Shown here: one piece after another, positions 1 through 14,000 of the stretch
Layout: each line of letters starts with the position of its first letter
Position numbering within the stretch: position 1 is the first letter of the stretch
The notes under the pieces: generated by a model
Told to the model about the DNA's origin: nothing
Databases searched by the model: none
The model's input: only the letters and a program-made list of their open reading frames with translations
Assembly: GCA_963942565.1 (NCBI GenBank)
Contig: OZ012694.1
Span: 36,455,292 to 36,519,291 of the forward strand
Source of the DNA: Maea johnstoni
Lineage: Eukaryota; Annelida; Polychaeta; Spionida; Magelonidae
Direction of reading: 5' to 3'
DNA: 64,000 nucleotides
Made by a program: the position numbers and the translations under genes

Positions 1-1680
<1,680 letters not shown>

Positions 1681-1880
1681 NNNNNNNNNNNNNNNNNNNN
1701 NNNNNNNNNNNNNNNNNNNNNNNNNNNNNNNNNNNNNNNNNNNNNNNNNNNNNNNNNNNNNNNNNNNNNNNNNNNNNNNNNNNNNNNNNNNNNNNNNNNN
1801 NNNNNNNNNNNNNNNNNNNNNNNNNNNNNNNNNNNNNNNNNNNNNNNNNNNNNNNNNNNNNNNNNNNNNNNNNNNNNNNN
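1681..1880. other. Assembly gap of 200 N
   Basis: Exactly 200 undetermined bases follow the TA array. The round number suggests a placeholder gap of unknown real size at a simple-repeat collapse. Confidence 0.95.
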
Positions 1881-2316
1881 CACAAGGATTTTTTTTAAAC
1901 AAAACATAGTTCAAGCACCATGGGCATGCATAGTTACAATTACTTATTATCTCCTGCAAAACCAGAGATATGACTACTTGATATTGTACCTCTCTGACAA
2001 AACTAAGAATAATGTTCATAGCATTTCTTTTTATCAACTAATTTATTAGAATTAACAGACACTATTAACAGCTAATTTATAAAGAAAACCGCCCAAATGA
2101 AGAATATGGAATATATGTAGATAAAAATTAAAATGAAATATATTTACAAGAGATTATTTAAACATTTGAAAAAAGCAAAATTCTTTGTCGTGTCAAGTCC
2201 ATGGTGTAATTGTAAAGACGTGCACTAATCTGCTGTGAAAACGTAAATATTATTTTTTGCTTTATAAAATCTGTATCAAAATAATCAAATCCACATTGCT
2301 GTTTAATAGCAGACAC

Positions 2317-2537
2317 TCAAGGGTGTACACTGAAACCTTCCATCATGAATACCTCAGTACGGTGGCGCCACTCTGAGTATAACATATTAGTTTGTATGTT
2401 AACCGCCAGGTGGCTTGTCCTCCAGGGTGCGCGGGGTGATGCGTGCTGAAGTACAAGGAAGTAAAGTGGAGCTCTCCCACATACAGAAAGTTTTCGTGGG
2501 GTGTCTTGATGAATACACAACACTTTTAAGGTGAAAG
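2317..2537 (+). promoter_or_regulatory. Likely promoter and 5' UTR of the adaptor gene
   Basis: This is the 220 bases before the start codon of the SLP-76/BLNK-type gene. It is locally less AT-rich than its surroundings. It holds an ETS-type AGGAAGT at 2456-2462 and a CTCF-like CCGCCAGGTGGC at 2404-2415. No TATA box is obvious. An in-frame TGA at 2532-2534 lies two codons before the ATG, which sits in a good context (AAGATGG). The transcription start itself cannot be seen. Confidence 0.4.
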
Positions 2538-2615
2538 ATGGCTAGCGGCGCACTTCCCCGTTACGACGTGCTGAAACACTGGAGTGTTATCGATGTAACG
2601 GACTGGTTTAAAAAG
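2538..2615 (+). CDS. LCP2/BLNK-like: Adaptor exon 1: start of the SAM domain
   Basis: It encodes residues 1-26, ending [12 protein letters not shown], the first helix of a SAM domain comparable to SLP-76 (WDPDSLADYFKK in human). The donor is gtaag at 2616, phase 0. An upstream in-frame stop and the AAGATGG context fix the start. Confidence 0.88.
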
Positions 2616-3978
2616 GTAAGAAACTTCAGGAAACTTAAAGAACATGTTCTGGTTTAAGTTAGATTCGTCTTTAAGTACACGGTCACCTGTTGATTGTTGT
2701 AGCCAGGTGTGTGGTTAACTCTTAAGGTGTGATATCCGTTCTTCTGATAGTGACTAAGGTAGGAATAACGTGAATGTGGGTTGATTTTATTACTGTTTAC
2801 TTAGCAATGGATTTTTGCCTATCCCTCTCATTCCAACAATTAAAGAACTTGCCAAAGCAGGAGGTTATGAATCCATGTCCATGCCTAGCCCTAGTCTAGG
2901 GCATCAACAACAGACCAGGCCACTAGATCAGACACTTGCCAATCTAACACTGGTATCTTAAAGCTTAAAGCTAGTCATATGTTAGCCATGAACTGGTGCT
3001 CAATCCTAGGAACTTTCCACCCATTGAGCTGACTGATTGCAATTAGTTGGGAACACTGTTTACCTTGCCTATGCAGATAGGCTACATTACATGTATGTAC
3101 TGAGGTAGCCAAGTTTGTTTTATTGCAAGCTCATCTTCCCCCATAAATATTTATATTTATAACCATATAGTTCAAAACATATATGCTTTTGGAAACAGGA
3201 ACAGCCACCCCCTTGTGATCTAAAGGAAAATAAGCATTTATGCATTATGCTATTTATAGGACAACAGGATACAGCTAATTGCAGTATCAGCAGACCCTCA
3301 TGGGAGATGGTGGAGGTCAGGGCTAATTAGCCAGGAACCGTCCTGCCTTTCTTTTGGACAGTCAGTTTCATAAAAACCTCCTTTTTGGACAAGCAAAAAT
3401 TTCTATAAAGGTCTTTCAATTTCGACTATTAGGGGGTAATAACCAAATATTTTCTATCAAACTATCTTCTAGGACTTAGCTGAAGTGTTGATTGCCCTTT
3501 TTGACACATTAGGCTATTTCATATAGCTGGGTTAATGATTTGAAAAAGATAATTAAATCGACTGGAATTGCTGTTTTGGACAGGCATTTTTGAAATCTTG
3601 GCAAAGACCCTGCCACTGGTGGTACAGGTTTTTATGATGCTAAATATTCTTTTGAAACTTTGTATAATCTAGCTATAGGTAAGCTTCCATTAATAAGAGA
3701 AATGAATGTTTTCATAATTCATCGCCCCCCTTATATGGTAGTCTATTGATAATCTGGTAGAAGCACATCTAGGGACATATTTGTATATCAGCTTTAAGAC
3801 TAGTCATAGCCTGCCTCCTTTCTAGACCATATTCTAAGTGAGTTAGAGCTGGGCTTGACAGCCATAGTAAAATAACAGGTAGTCCTGGGAGGGGGGGGGG
3901 TTGCTCATAATTTGACCCAAAATCTTTATATATATGTACATATATATATTATACATATATATATATATTATATATATA

Positions 3979-4037
<59 letters not shown>

Positions 4038-4056
4038 TATATATATATATATATCA

Positions 4057-4093
<37 letters not shown>

Positions 4094-4133
4094 TCCATAT
4101 ATATATATATATCATATATATATATATATCATA

Positions 4134-4217
<84 letters not shown>

Positions 4218-7200
4218 ATATATCATATATATATATATATCATGTATGTGTGTATATGTGTATTCATTTTTCACAATAATCACATGTACATGACAGATCT
4301 CTGGTGTAGTATATTTTCAATCATCATATTTTCACGTTCACTTAATCTAGTACTAGCTGCTATTAATGGATGGATATCCTTCATGAATATGCACTCAGTG
4401 GTGGTTCCCTGGCCGTGAACTAATTGGTCACATGACCTGTCCTGTAGCAATTTGATAACTGAGTAATCAACCATCGATTTACCCATACAGTCAGAGTGTA
4501 AAGACTGATTTACTGTTCAATCACTATTTTACTGTGAAACCATCCATTTATGTACTGTGTAACCATTGCTTTACTTGACCAATGTACTCTGAACTACCAA
4601 TTTACTCTGAAACTATTGGCTTGCTGCTTAACTTTGATTTCATGACTGATTGACCTTATCATTAAAATTCTTGGGTTGTGTACTTGATACCATTCCTTTT
4701 GACCCATCTATTACATTTTCCAGTTTGATATTGCTTAATTTCAGGAAGGAATTATCTAGAATAATCTAGATATTGCTGCAGATGGTCACTGCTTGGTCTT
4801 AGCCAGCAGGGCGTCTGGGTGTCTTTTTGGACACCCAAACCCTTAAAAGACAACCCCTCAGGTGTTTTTTGTGAGGAATTTCTTGAAATGTCAATTTCAA
4901 GCATGTAATTTGACTTTTTTTCATCTCCATGTATTTCCCATGACATTCTATAAGGATATCATGCCTTAGTTTGAGAAATTCATGCATGTTATGATTGAAA
5001 TCTGAGAATATTGTGGTACCCCCTGAAAATTTGGACGCCCAAAATTTAACAATTGCCAATTTTAGGCACCCAGTTTCTAAATCCTGGCTAAGTCCCTGCT
5101 TAACAGAAATGGCCTCTAAGGGTTTGAAACCCATTCACACCTAGAACCCCCTGTCAGGCTTTTTAAAGGGTCAAAAAATGCATAGTTCTATTTTGTTACC
5201 AATATTCAACCATACCAGGCAGCAAATATTGGAGATTGTCAGTTTTTTTCACATTTGTCTCACTAGACAGAGCTAGAGGATAGTCTTAACACAGGCCTTC
5301 ATAGGACACACTGCACATTCTGGTGCCACCTATATTTGGTTGGTGAAACTACACATTGTCTGTTACCTGCTTCCATATTTCATCGGCGTATCAGCGCCCA
5401 TGACTATGAGTCGCTCCACAGAGGGCAAGCTAAATCTCGTGGACTGCTTCCGGTCTCGCTAAGAATCGCGAGATCAGAAGACGCTCCCACGCAATGTGAT
5501 TGTTGCGTGTTTCTGTCTACGTGCCACAATCACATCACGTGAACTAGTCACAGCTAGCCGTAAGTGGGTCACGGATCACAAAGTGCAGCATTGCTTTGAC
5601 CCTGAGCGGCAATAATATGATGCTGGCATTGTAAAGAAGCGAGCGCGAAGCTTTGGATGATTTCATCTTTTTCGTTTTGACCAAGAGATAGATTGACCTA
5701 AACTAAATGGCATACACATTATTACGATTTCAAGTTGTCGCAAAATCTACATTTTGCAACCGATTTTAAAGCAAATTAATAGTGAAATGGAATAGATTGT
5801 TGCGGTTCTAACGATTTAATTTGCATTTAAATTGACCCACGGAATGGGGAGTAATTTATTTTTTATTGTGAACGTACATTACCGGCTGTATGCGTATCTG
5901 AGAAAGATCGCTCAGTAGAGCCTGTCAGCTCATCAGCCTTTCCTGGGACGAAACTAAGTATGTGTTTTCGCATTTTGGCATTGTGAAATTTAAAAAATGA
6001 AAGATAAAAGATACTTGAAATAGAGAAAAAAAAATGAAAACAAGAAGAGAAATCAAATTGGAAAAAATGAAACTTATGAAAGGTCAGCTACAATAGGAAA
6101 TATTTCACGCAACAAAGGCTTTTTTAGTCAATAGGCAGAGAACTGAAAATCGGGAAAAAAGCGAATGTGGAGTAATTTTCAAAACTATAACATGTGGTAA
6201 GAGTAAAAAGCAAACTTAGATTTAGTCTGGACATATGCAATTAAAAAACTCCCCGCCCATGACTTTGCCCTTTTCGAAAGGGCAAATTATAGAGCTCACA
6301 CATGCTCACTGGACATGTGGTGCCACCTATATTTGGTTAGTGAAACTACACATTGTCTGTTATCTGCTTCCATATAGAGCTCACACGTGCTCACTGGACA
6401 TGTGGTGCCACCTATATTTGGTTGGTGAAACTACACATTGTCTGTTATCTGCTTCCATATAGAGCTCACACATGCTCACTGGACATGTGGTGCCACCTAT
6501 ATTTGGTTGGTGAAACTACAAATTGTCTGTTATCTGCTTCCATATAGAGCTCACACATGCTGAACTGGACATGTGGTGCCACCTATATTTGGTCGGTGAA
6601 ACTACACGTCTGTTATCTGCTTCCATATAGAACTCACACATGCTCACTGGACATGTGGTGCCACCTATATTTGGTCCATGGCACTAGGCCTTGTCTGTTA
6701 CCTGTTCACATCTGGGAGGACAGCTACAGTGCCATTTGTATATGTGGTGTGTTGCGCAATTCGCAATACCTTGTCCGTTACCCAATAGCATATATGTTGA
6801 TATACATCAAGAAGCAATGGCCCCTATTGCAGGTGTCTTCATGTATGATGGACAGGGACTTAGCCAGGATATAGAATTTAGATGCCCAAAATTGGCAAAA
6901 TTTTGTAAACATTTTGGGTGTCCATTTTTTCAAGATAGATATATTCAAATAACTGCCACTAACTTGTATTTTACCTATTTAAAAGAGGTAAATGTCATGA
7001 TTTATGCCATAGGAATCATACTTGCAATTTCCCTATTATTTGCTTGAGAAATGACATTTTTAGAAATTCCTCTCAAAAACTCTTTGGGTCTTAAATCTCT
7101 TGATGTGTGATTTTTGAGGGTTTTGGTGTCCAAATGATGTCCAGACACCCTGCTGGCTAAGATCCCTGGTGATGGAAATATCTTAATTACAAGGACTATC

Positions 7201-10200
7201 TTGAGATATTTTGACTGCAACTTGGGACTCCTATTGAGAGTTTTCAAATTCTATGAAATTTAATGATCAATTCAAAGTTATCAAATCAGGAACGCAGATG
7301 GGGCAGGCTTTTATAACTGTTCTGGGCAGGGTCTTAGCCAGCAGGGCGTCTGGGTGTCTTTTAGGACACCCAAACCCTTAAAAAGCACCCCTCAGGACAC
7401 CCAAATTCTTTTGTGAGGAATTTCTAAAAATGTCAATCTCAAGCATGTAATTGAATATTTTCATCTCCATATGATTCCCATGGCATTATATAAGGATATT
7501 ATGCCTTGTTTTGATAAAGTTATATACATGTTTATGGTTGAAATCTGAGTATATTGTGGTCCCCCTTAAAAATTTGGATGCCCAAAAATTTTACACTTGC
7601 CAATTTTGGGCACCCAGTTTCTAAATCCTGGCTAAGACCCTGGTTCTGGGTCAACTAAGACTAAGTTTTACTGAACTGAGACTATCAGACTAGCAAACAA
7701 CTAAAAAAGTCCTGTACAAGAACAACACAGCATGGAGTTGACTGTATACCCTGTAACTAGTGTGTGTGTATGAGGAAGAGATTTGTTGGCAGGTGTCCAT
7801 GTTATTGTGTGGGGTAGATGAGCTGTGGCTGATGCTGTTGACGTGGGGACGATGGTCATAATGGGTAATCATGCAGTCAAAATAACGCATCACTATAGCA
7901 CACTGGTAGCATCCTCATATCAGTTATATATGGGACATGTTTATCAAGAAAAAAAGGTGACTCAATGGACCGATTTAGGAGAGGCTCTATGGGGTTTTGA
8001 AGCTCCGTACTATCATACATATACATGTACAGTAAAAGATATGATTCATATACATGTCTCTTGATATAATGATATAATATGCAGTATGTATAAACTTCAC
8101 CCATCCATACCTTATGTGCCCAAACCTGCCTCTAACATCTTTGTTACCATAGCATTTTTCAGAAAATATTTGAAGTCCTGAGCAATATAGTCGACAGAAC
8201 TGATAGACAGATTAGATTAAAATGGTTAAGTTATTTTGTAGACTAGGTCCTAAGGAAACTTTTTATGCTTAAATCATTTTTATTCAGTCCACAAAACATG
8301 TCAAAACATTACAGAGTACAATTGTTATATTGCGTACAAGGTCCTAAGGAAACTTAGTGGTTTGAACAAGGGTCTTATCAAGAAAGAAATAAGTAACTTG
8401 GGGTTATATTTGACTGGCCAGAGATAAAAGTAAGCATCTAATAGGTGCATATGATTTATAACTACATGTACCTATTTCTTTACAAGCAATCTGAAAATAA
8501 GATATGACAAATTCACATTTAGAAAAGGCAAATATTTTCCACAGGCAAAATTACATTACATGCTCCATACACAAATGGAGATGTCTCTATCTCTTGTATT
8601 TTTGTAGTCCAAATTCTACATTAACTGAGAGAAGTAGACAGGGAGTGGGCACTGGTCACGAATCATCAAATTTCGCTGCCTCTCACTATCTGACCTAAAA
8701 AGGACGACATCCCCCAGCCAGCCAGTGCATGCTTACTGCACAGATCACGTGACCAATACAACCCCATGCGTCAGCGCGTAACTCGAGGCGCAGACGCTGT
8801 AGAGGCTTGCATGCAGTACCTATGGGGTTGCGGATCAAGGGGATGTATTTCTGACATTAATTAATTCCACAAGCTGGCTGATTTAGTCTGAAATATGTCA
8901 TCAAAATAATAGGGTTTTGTTGTGGATATTAATGGGTTAACATCTGGTCCCACTTGTTAGATGAGTATGGTACACAAGTATTTGTCCTGAGGCGAGAGAG
9001 GTGGAGGAGAGTACAGACCTCCACTAATGTGCATTGTCTCATCCCTGTGAAGACAATATACAGGGTATGTGATATAAGATTTTTAACCACAGCCCTGTAC
9101 CATGGGTTTGTATGGCTAGACTGGGTTTGTAAGTCAAAGCTTTTTCTGCTGTGCATAAGCCAGAGGGAAATTATTATGGATATCATGATCCATCATCACG
9201 GATGTTATACCACAACCGATTGGAAGATCCAAGTTGTACAGTAGTATGAGCAGTAAGGATAGTTTGGGATCTGGTGAAAAGTAACGCTCATAGGAACAGG
9301 ACTAGAGCTAGCACTCAGCCAATGGGAAAAAAGTAATGAAGTCACACTGTGTGAGCAGCACAGGGAGCCATGCTAATAATGTTCCTGGTCATACTGTCGA
9401 TTCACAAGCCACCTTCCCGTCCCTCCTGTTACCAGTCCTAGCTCTCAGGATAACAATTAGGCCAGTCCAGAAGAAGTCGAAGAAAGATACCCACACAAAT
9501 TTATTTGGATGAGATAGTCTCTAGAGTATATACTCATAGTAATTAACAGTTTTGCACGTAACTAGCTACTTACGTGCACAGGTAAGTTATGTTTGATATA
9601 GGGAGAGATACTCTCACTTTATTTGGATGAAATGAATTTCTCTGTACAGAATATACTCGCAAATACCTGGTTACAAAATCTCACTCTGTAAAGAATATAT
9701 TCATAGTAATTAACAGTTTATACACAATACTCGCCATCTGCGTACAAGTACAGGTTAACTATATTTGGTAGAGAGAGACACTTGCATATCATGTGGACGA
9801 CATTATGTAGTCAGTAGTCTGTAGAGGATGTACTTATAGTAAGTATCAGTCTGTACACAGTACCTGCTATCTACCTGTACAGATAAGCTATGTTTGGTAC
9901 TCTTAATACAGGTACAGAGAGAAAGAGAGAGAGAGGGGGGGGGGGGGGGGGGGGGGGGTGTGGGGTGGTTATATATGCTTTTTCACCAGGAAGGAATGAG
10001 CTTGTATAGATGAGTCCAGGTTTTCACCACATTATGCTAGTAGTTGAGGGGAAAATATTCCATAACCAGGAAAAGGGCCATAAATCTAGAGTTTCAAAAC
10101 GGTGTTCAGAAATACACTCATTGAACTTGGGGAGTTTTTCAAAAAATGAAAGCATGATATGCATGAAAAAACTATAGACATGTATATATACTTATTTAGT

Positions 10201-10775
10201 TTTAATTGAAATGAAAGCTTTAGATTATGTGGTTGAAACTGAAAAAAAAATTCTATTTTGAAAATCCTCGCCATAATATTTTGATGGGATGGTGTGTGTG
10301 TTTGAAGGACTTGGATGTACAAAGGCTGGAGATTATAGCTTGAGTCATGTTTTCACTAGAGTCAGTGAAAGATAGGCTTGATGAGTTTGTTTTTGACTGA
10401 ATGGCTTCTCAGTATTTTATGGCTTCCTCATCTCCGCATCAAGGCTACTGATGACTTGGGATTGTGATTATTTTCAAAAAAAAAGGCTGTAATATCAATC
10501 TTCTGTGATATCACCAGCAAAAGCAATGTGTCAAAAATCCTTACACCATGTTTGCATGTTTCTTGAGAAAAATATAAGCAACCTCATGCTGTTCAAAAGA
10601 TGTTTTTTCCAACCCCTGTAATACAATATTTAGCTAACATTGCATCAGTTCTTTGTTAAGCTTTTTTGTCCTTCTCAACATTATAGGTCATTATGTGCCA
10701 AATTGGAAACTAGGTACCAACAAGTAATTTCCATCTCTTTACAAACAGTTCCAGGGGGTTGTTCAGTTGTGCACA

Positions 10776-10862
<87 letters not shown>

Positions 10863-10866
10863 AATG

Positions 10867-10927
<61 letters not shown>

Positions 10928-10974
10928 GTATTTATATATATTTATATGTATTTATATATATATATATATATATA

Positions 10975-11055
<81 letters not shown>

Positions 11056-14000
11056 CAATGTATTCATATATATATCTATCACCAAATCATAGATCGCCAA
11101 ATCAGTCAGACCTTCTTGGTTCCATCTATGACTGGTTATATTTATAATAATAATAATAATAATAATAATTGATATTTGATATAGCGCCCTTTCCACCTAT
11201 AATGTTCAAAAGCGCTTTAGAGTCATTGGACAGTTGTCATGGTCCATATAGTCAATTAAACTCCTTTCGAAATAGCAATGTTTTCAGCTGTTTCTTGAAG
11301 TTTTGCACACTATCAGCTGCCTTGATGTTGTCTGGGAGCTCATTCCAAAGGCGTGGTGCATAGGCACAGAATGCTCTATAGTGTATTTATGTTACACTAG
11401 TTATGAGACTACAGAGTTAATATGAACCTGTGCAATGCTCAATGCTTGAGGCTATAAATTATAGTCTATGAGGTTAATTACAGGTAGGATAAAGTGCCCC
11501 TGGATAAACTCGTTAACAGGTAAGTCACACCTGTAATATTGCACCTTGCACCTGTTGTCAGTGAGTACCTGGAGCAACCAGGAAGACTTGATAGTTTCCT
11601 CAAACTATTGTGCGAGGACCTAAGACAGCTTATGAGCTTAACTTTTAGACTCAGTTTTTACTCTACCCAAAAATTCTGCCTAGGTACAAAATATATATTG
11701 CCTGAAAGTTTTTTTGATTAGGAGCATATTAAGCATGGCAAAACACCCTCCCTGCAGGTTGTAAAATTTCTGCGATAAAAAACTGACACATTAGATGTTA
11801 CTTCTATGGTTGTCCAAATTGGTTAACTTAAAGGGCAAATCCACCATCAGAATGATTAGGTTTAGATGTAGCTAATACATGCCACCTTTCAAATAAGACC
11901 TCTTCAAACCACGAATGTGGATCACCAGATACACAACCAACAGATCTCGCTCAACAGCCTCGGCATGACTCTTAGCCCAGGTGTTGACGAGAACCACTCG
12001 AGAGGTGTGTTCTGCACATTTGCATGAGCATCCTCCTCTATAATGTAAATACATACAAGGGCCCTCATTTGTCTGTCTCCTTGTGAAGTCACACTGAGGC
12101 AAGATTAGGTTGTCTAGGGTGTTACAATAGGCCATATAGTAATTGGTCTGTGGCAACCAATCCATGTTCTCTTCATCTAAGCCCAAACCTATCCTCTACA
12201 GCACTCCTCAGTCTTGGCTTACACAAGTGAGTTAGTAAAAGGCTTAAGAAAGCCCAATGCAGGAAGTCATATTGACCAGGCTCTTGCAGGCTCAAGCACA
12301 GGTAAAAGATAAAACAAACTGAATGCCCTGTGAAATGATAAGTATAATGTAGCATGGTCTTAGCCAGGATTTGGAAACAGGGTGTCCAAACGAAGGTTTC
12401 ATAGACTTTTGGGTGTCCAAAGTGTAGTACAAAGTTCACACTACTAATGAAATAAACCATATACTGTAGAACACAAAATTTCCGCATGTGTTTATATATA
12501 GCGTACATAGCGTCTGGTGCCGCTTCGCTATATATAAAAACGCTGCCCTTTTTTTGTTTTAGCCACTGGTGACGCTGACGTCAATTTTCGTTTTAGTGGT
12601 GGCCGCTAGATAGCGCCACTAGTAAATCTAATAGAAGATACGTAGCCCTGCTGAAACCCTTTTTCAAAATTGGTTTCTGGGCTTGTGGACTAGCTCATGA
12701 TTCCATTGAATTAATAAACATTCCATTTTATAACCAAAAAACAACAACTAATGGCACCTTTAGCATGTCTTTAGCACAGGCATTTAACAAACTTTCAGGA
12801 GACGCCATTTTCGTTTTCGTGGTGACCGCTAGATGACGCCACTAGTACAAACATGAAGCATACGTAGCCCTTCTTGAACCATTCTTTTTTTGTGTTTTTC
12901 TGGCCTTAGGAAGCAAAAGACTTGTTAAAAAAGCAAAGAAAATCATTGATCTGTTTTAATTGTTTATTTTCCAATAATTACACTTAATACAACCTGATAT
13001 GGCCCCTTTGTTGTGCAACCATGGATAGGGTTCATAGCCCCATTTCCTTTGTTCAACTTCCTTTGTTTAACCCTTTGTAAATACGGGCGCCCCCTTTTGA
13101 GAGAATGCTCAATCAAACTGCTGCTGAGCAAGCATTCTCTGCTCAAATTAGTTCGTCTTTTTTGCGACAGATGGCGCTGTCAGCGGCGGCGGCTACGGTA
13201 AAGAGACGCTAATATTAAGATACGCTATGATGCAAAACTCCCCAATTCGCTATACTTGGGACACGCGTGAATTTCGTGTTCTACTGTATATATCTACAGA
13301 TTTTGCTTTTTCAGGCCAGTAACTGCTTTGTTTGTATCGTAGGAGTGACACTACATGCACTATCTTCTAGAATTGTCATTATCAGCAAATCCTGACCTGA
13401 ACTTTTGGGTGTACAAACTGTCAAAAAACAGTATTCTGGCCTTCTGGATGTCCAAATGACACGCTGGAAGCATAGGTGGCTAAGCCCCTGTTATGTAGGC
13501 ATAGACGCAAAGTAAGTCAGAATTTGTTAGATGAATGTTGAACATGTGAATAGTGAGGAGCGAACAGTCCTTTGATGTTGTTGTATCTTGATAGGCATTC
13601 CAGTCATGGAATCTAATATAGGACATTACATTACAGCTATGTGATCATGTCTGGTTTCATTCACCATAAGGATGAGAGTATTTGTTTTTTTCTCTTCCAG
13701 GCTGGCTACGCTGAGTGTGAAAGACCATTCCAAGATAAAAACATTAATGGCGTCAAATTATTAGTAAGTCCAAATGCTTTTTATAGTTAGCAAATATAAT
13801 TTTGTGTCATCAGGGTTCGACTTTCCCAGGGGCCCGGGGGCATATGCCCCTAGATTTTGCTATGGGCCCCTAGATTTTTCAGTCATGGGTCCCAAAATAG
13901 TATGAAAAATCCTGTTTTTGACAACTAATATTTATCGAAAGACCTTTTTGGGCCCCTAGCCTGTAATCTATGTGTCAGACCCTGGTAATTGAATTCATTA

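Larger units (their letters stand above)
2616..13700 (+). other. Intron 1 (about 11 kb)
   Basis: The largest intron of the gene. It holds the repeats listed individually: MITEs at 3318, 4792, 6853, 7327 and 12353, an 85-bp tandem array near 6289, a diverged tandem around 9500, a LINE 3' end near 11141 and several TA arrays. Stretches such as 7651-9480, 9960-10780 and 11396-12352 show no gene or repeat that I recognise. One exact 17-base phrase, AGGTCCTAAGGAAACTT, recurs near 8245 and 8338. Confidence 0.75.

Noticed and set aside
11872-12508. Minus-strand frames of 104 and 111 codons in intron 1
   Set aside because: No recognisable domain, and the second overlaps a hAT MITE and its nested element.
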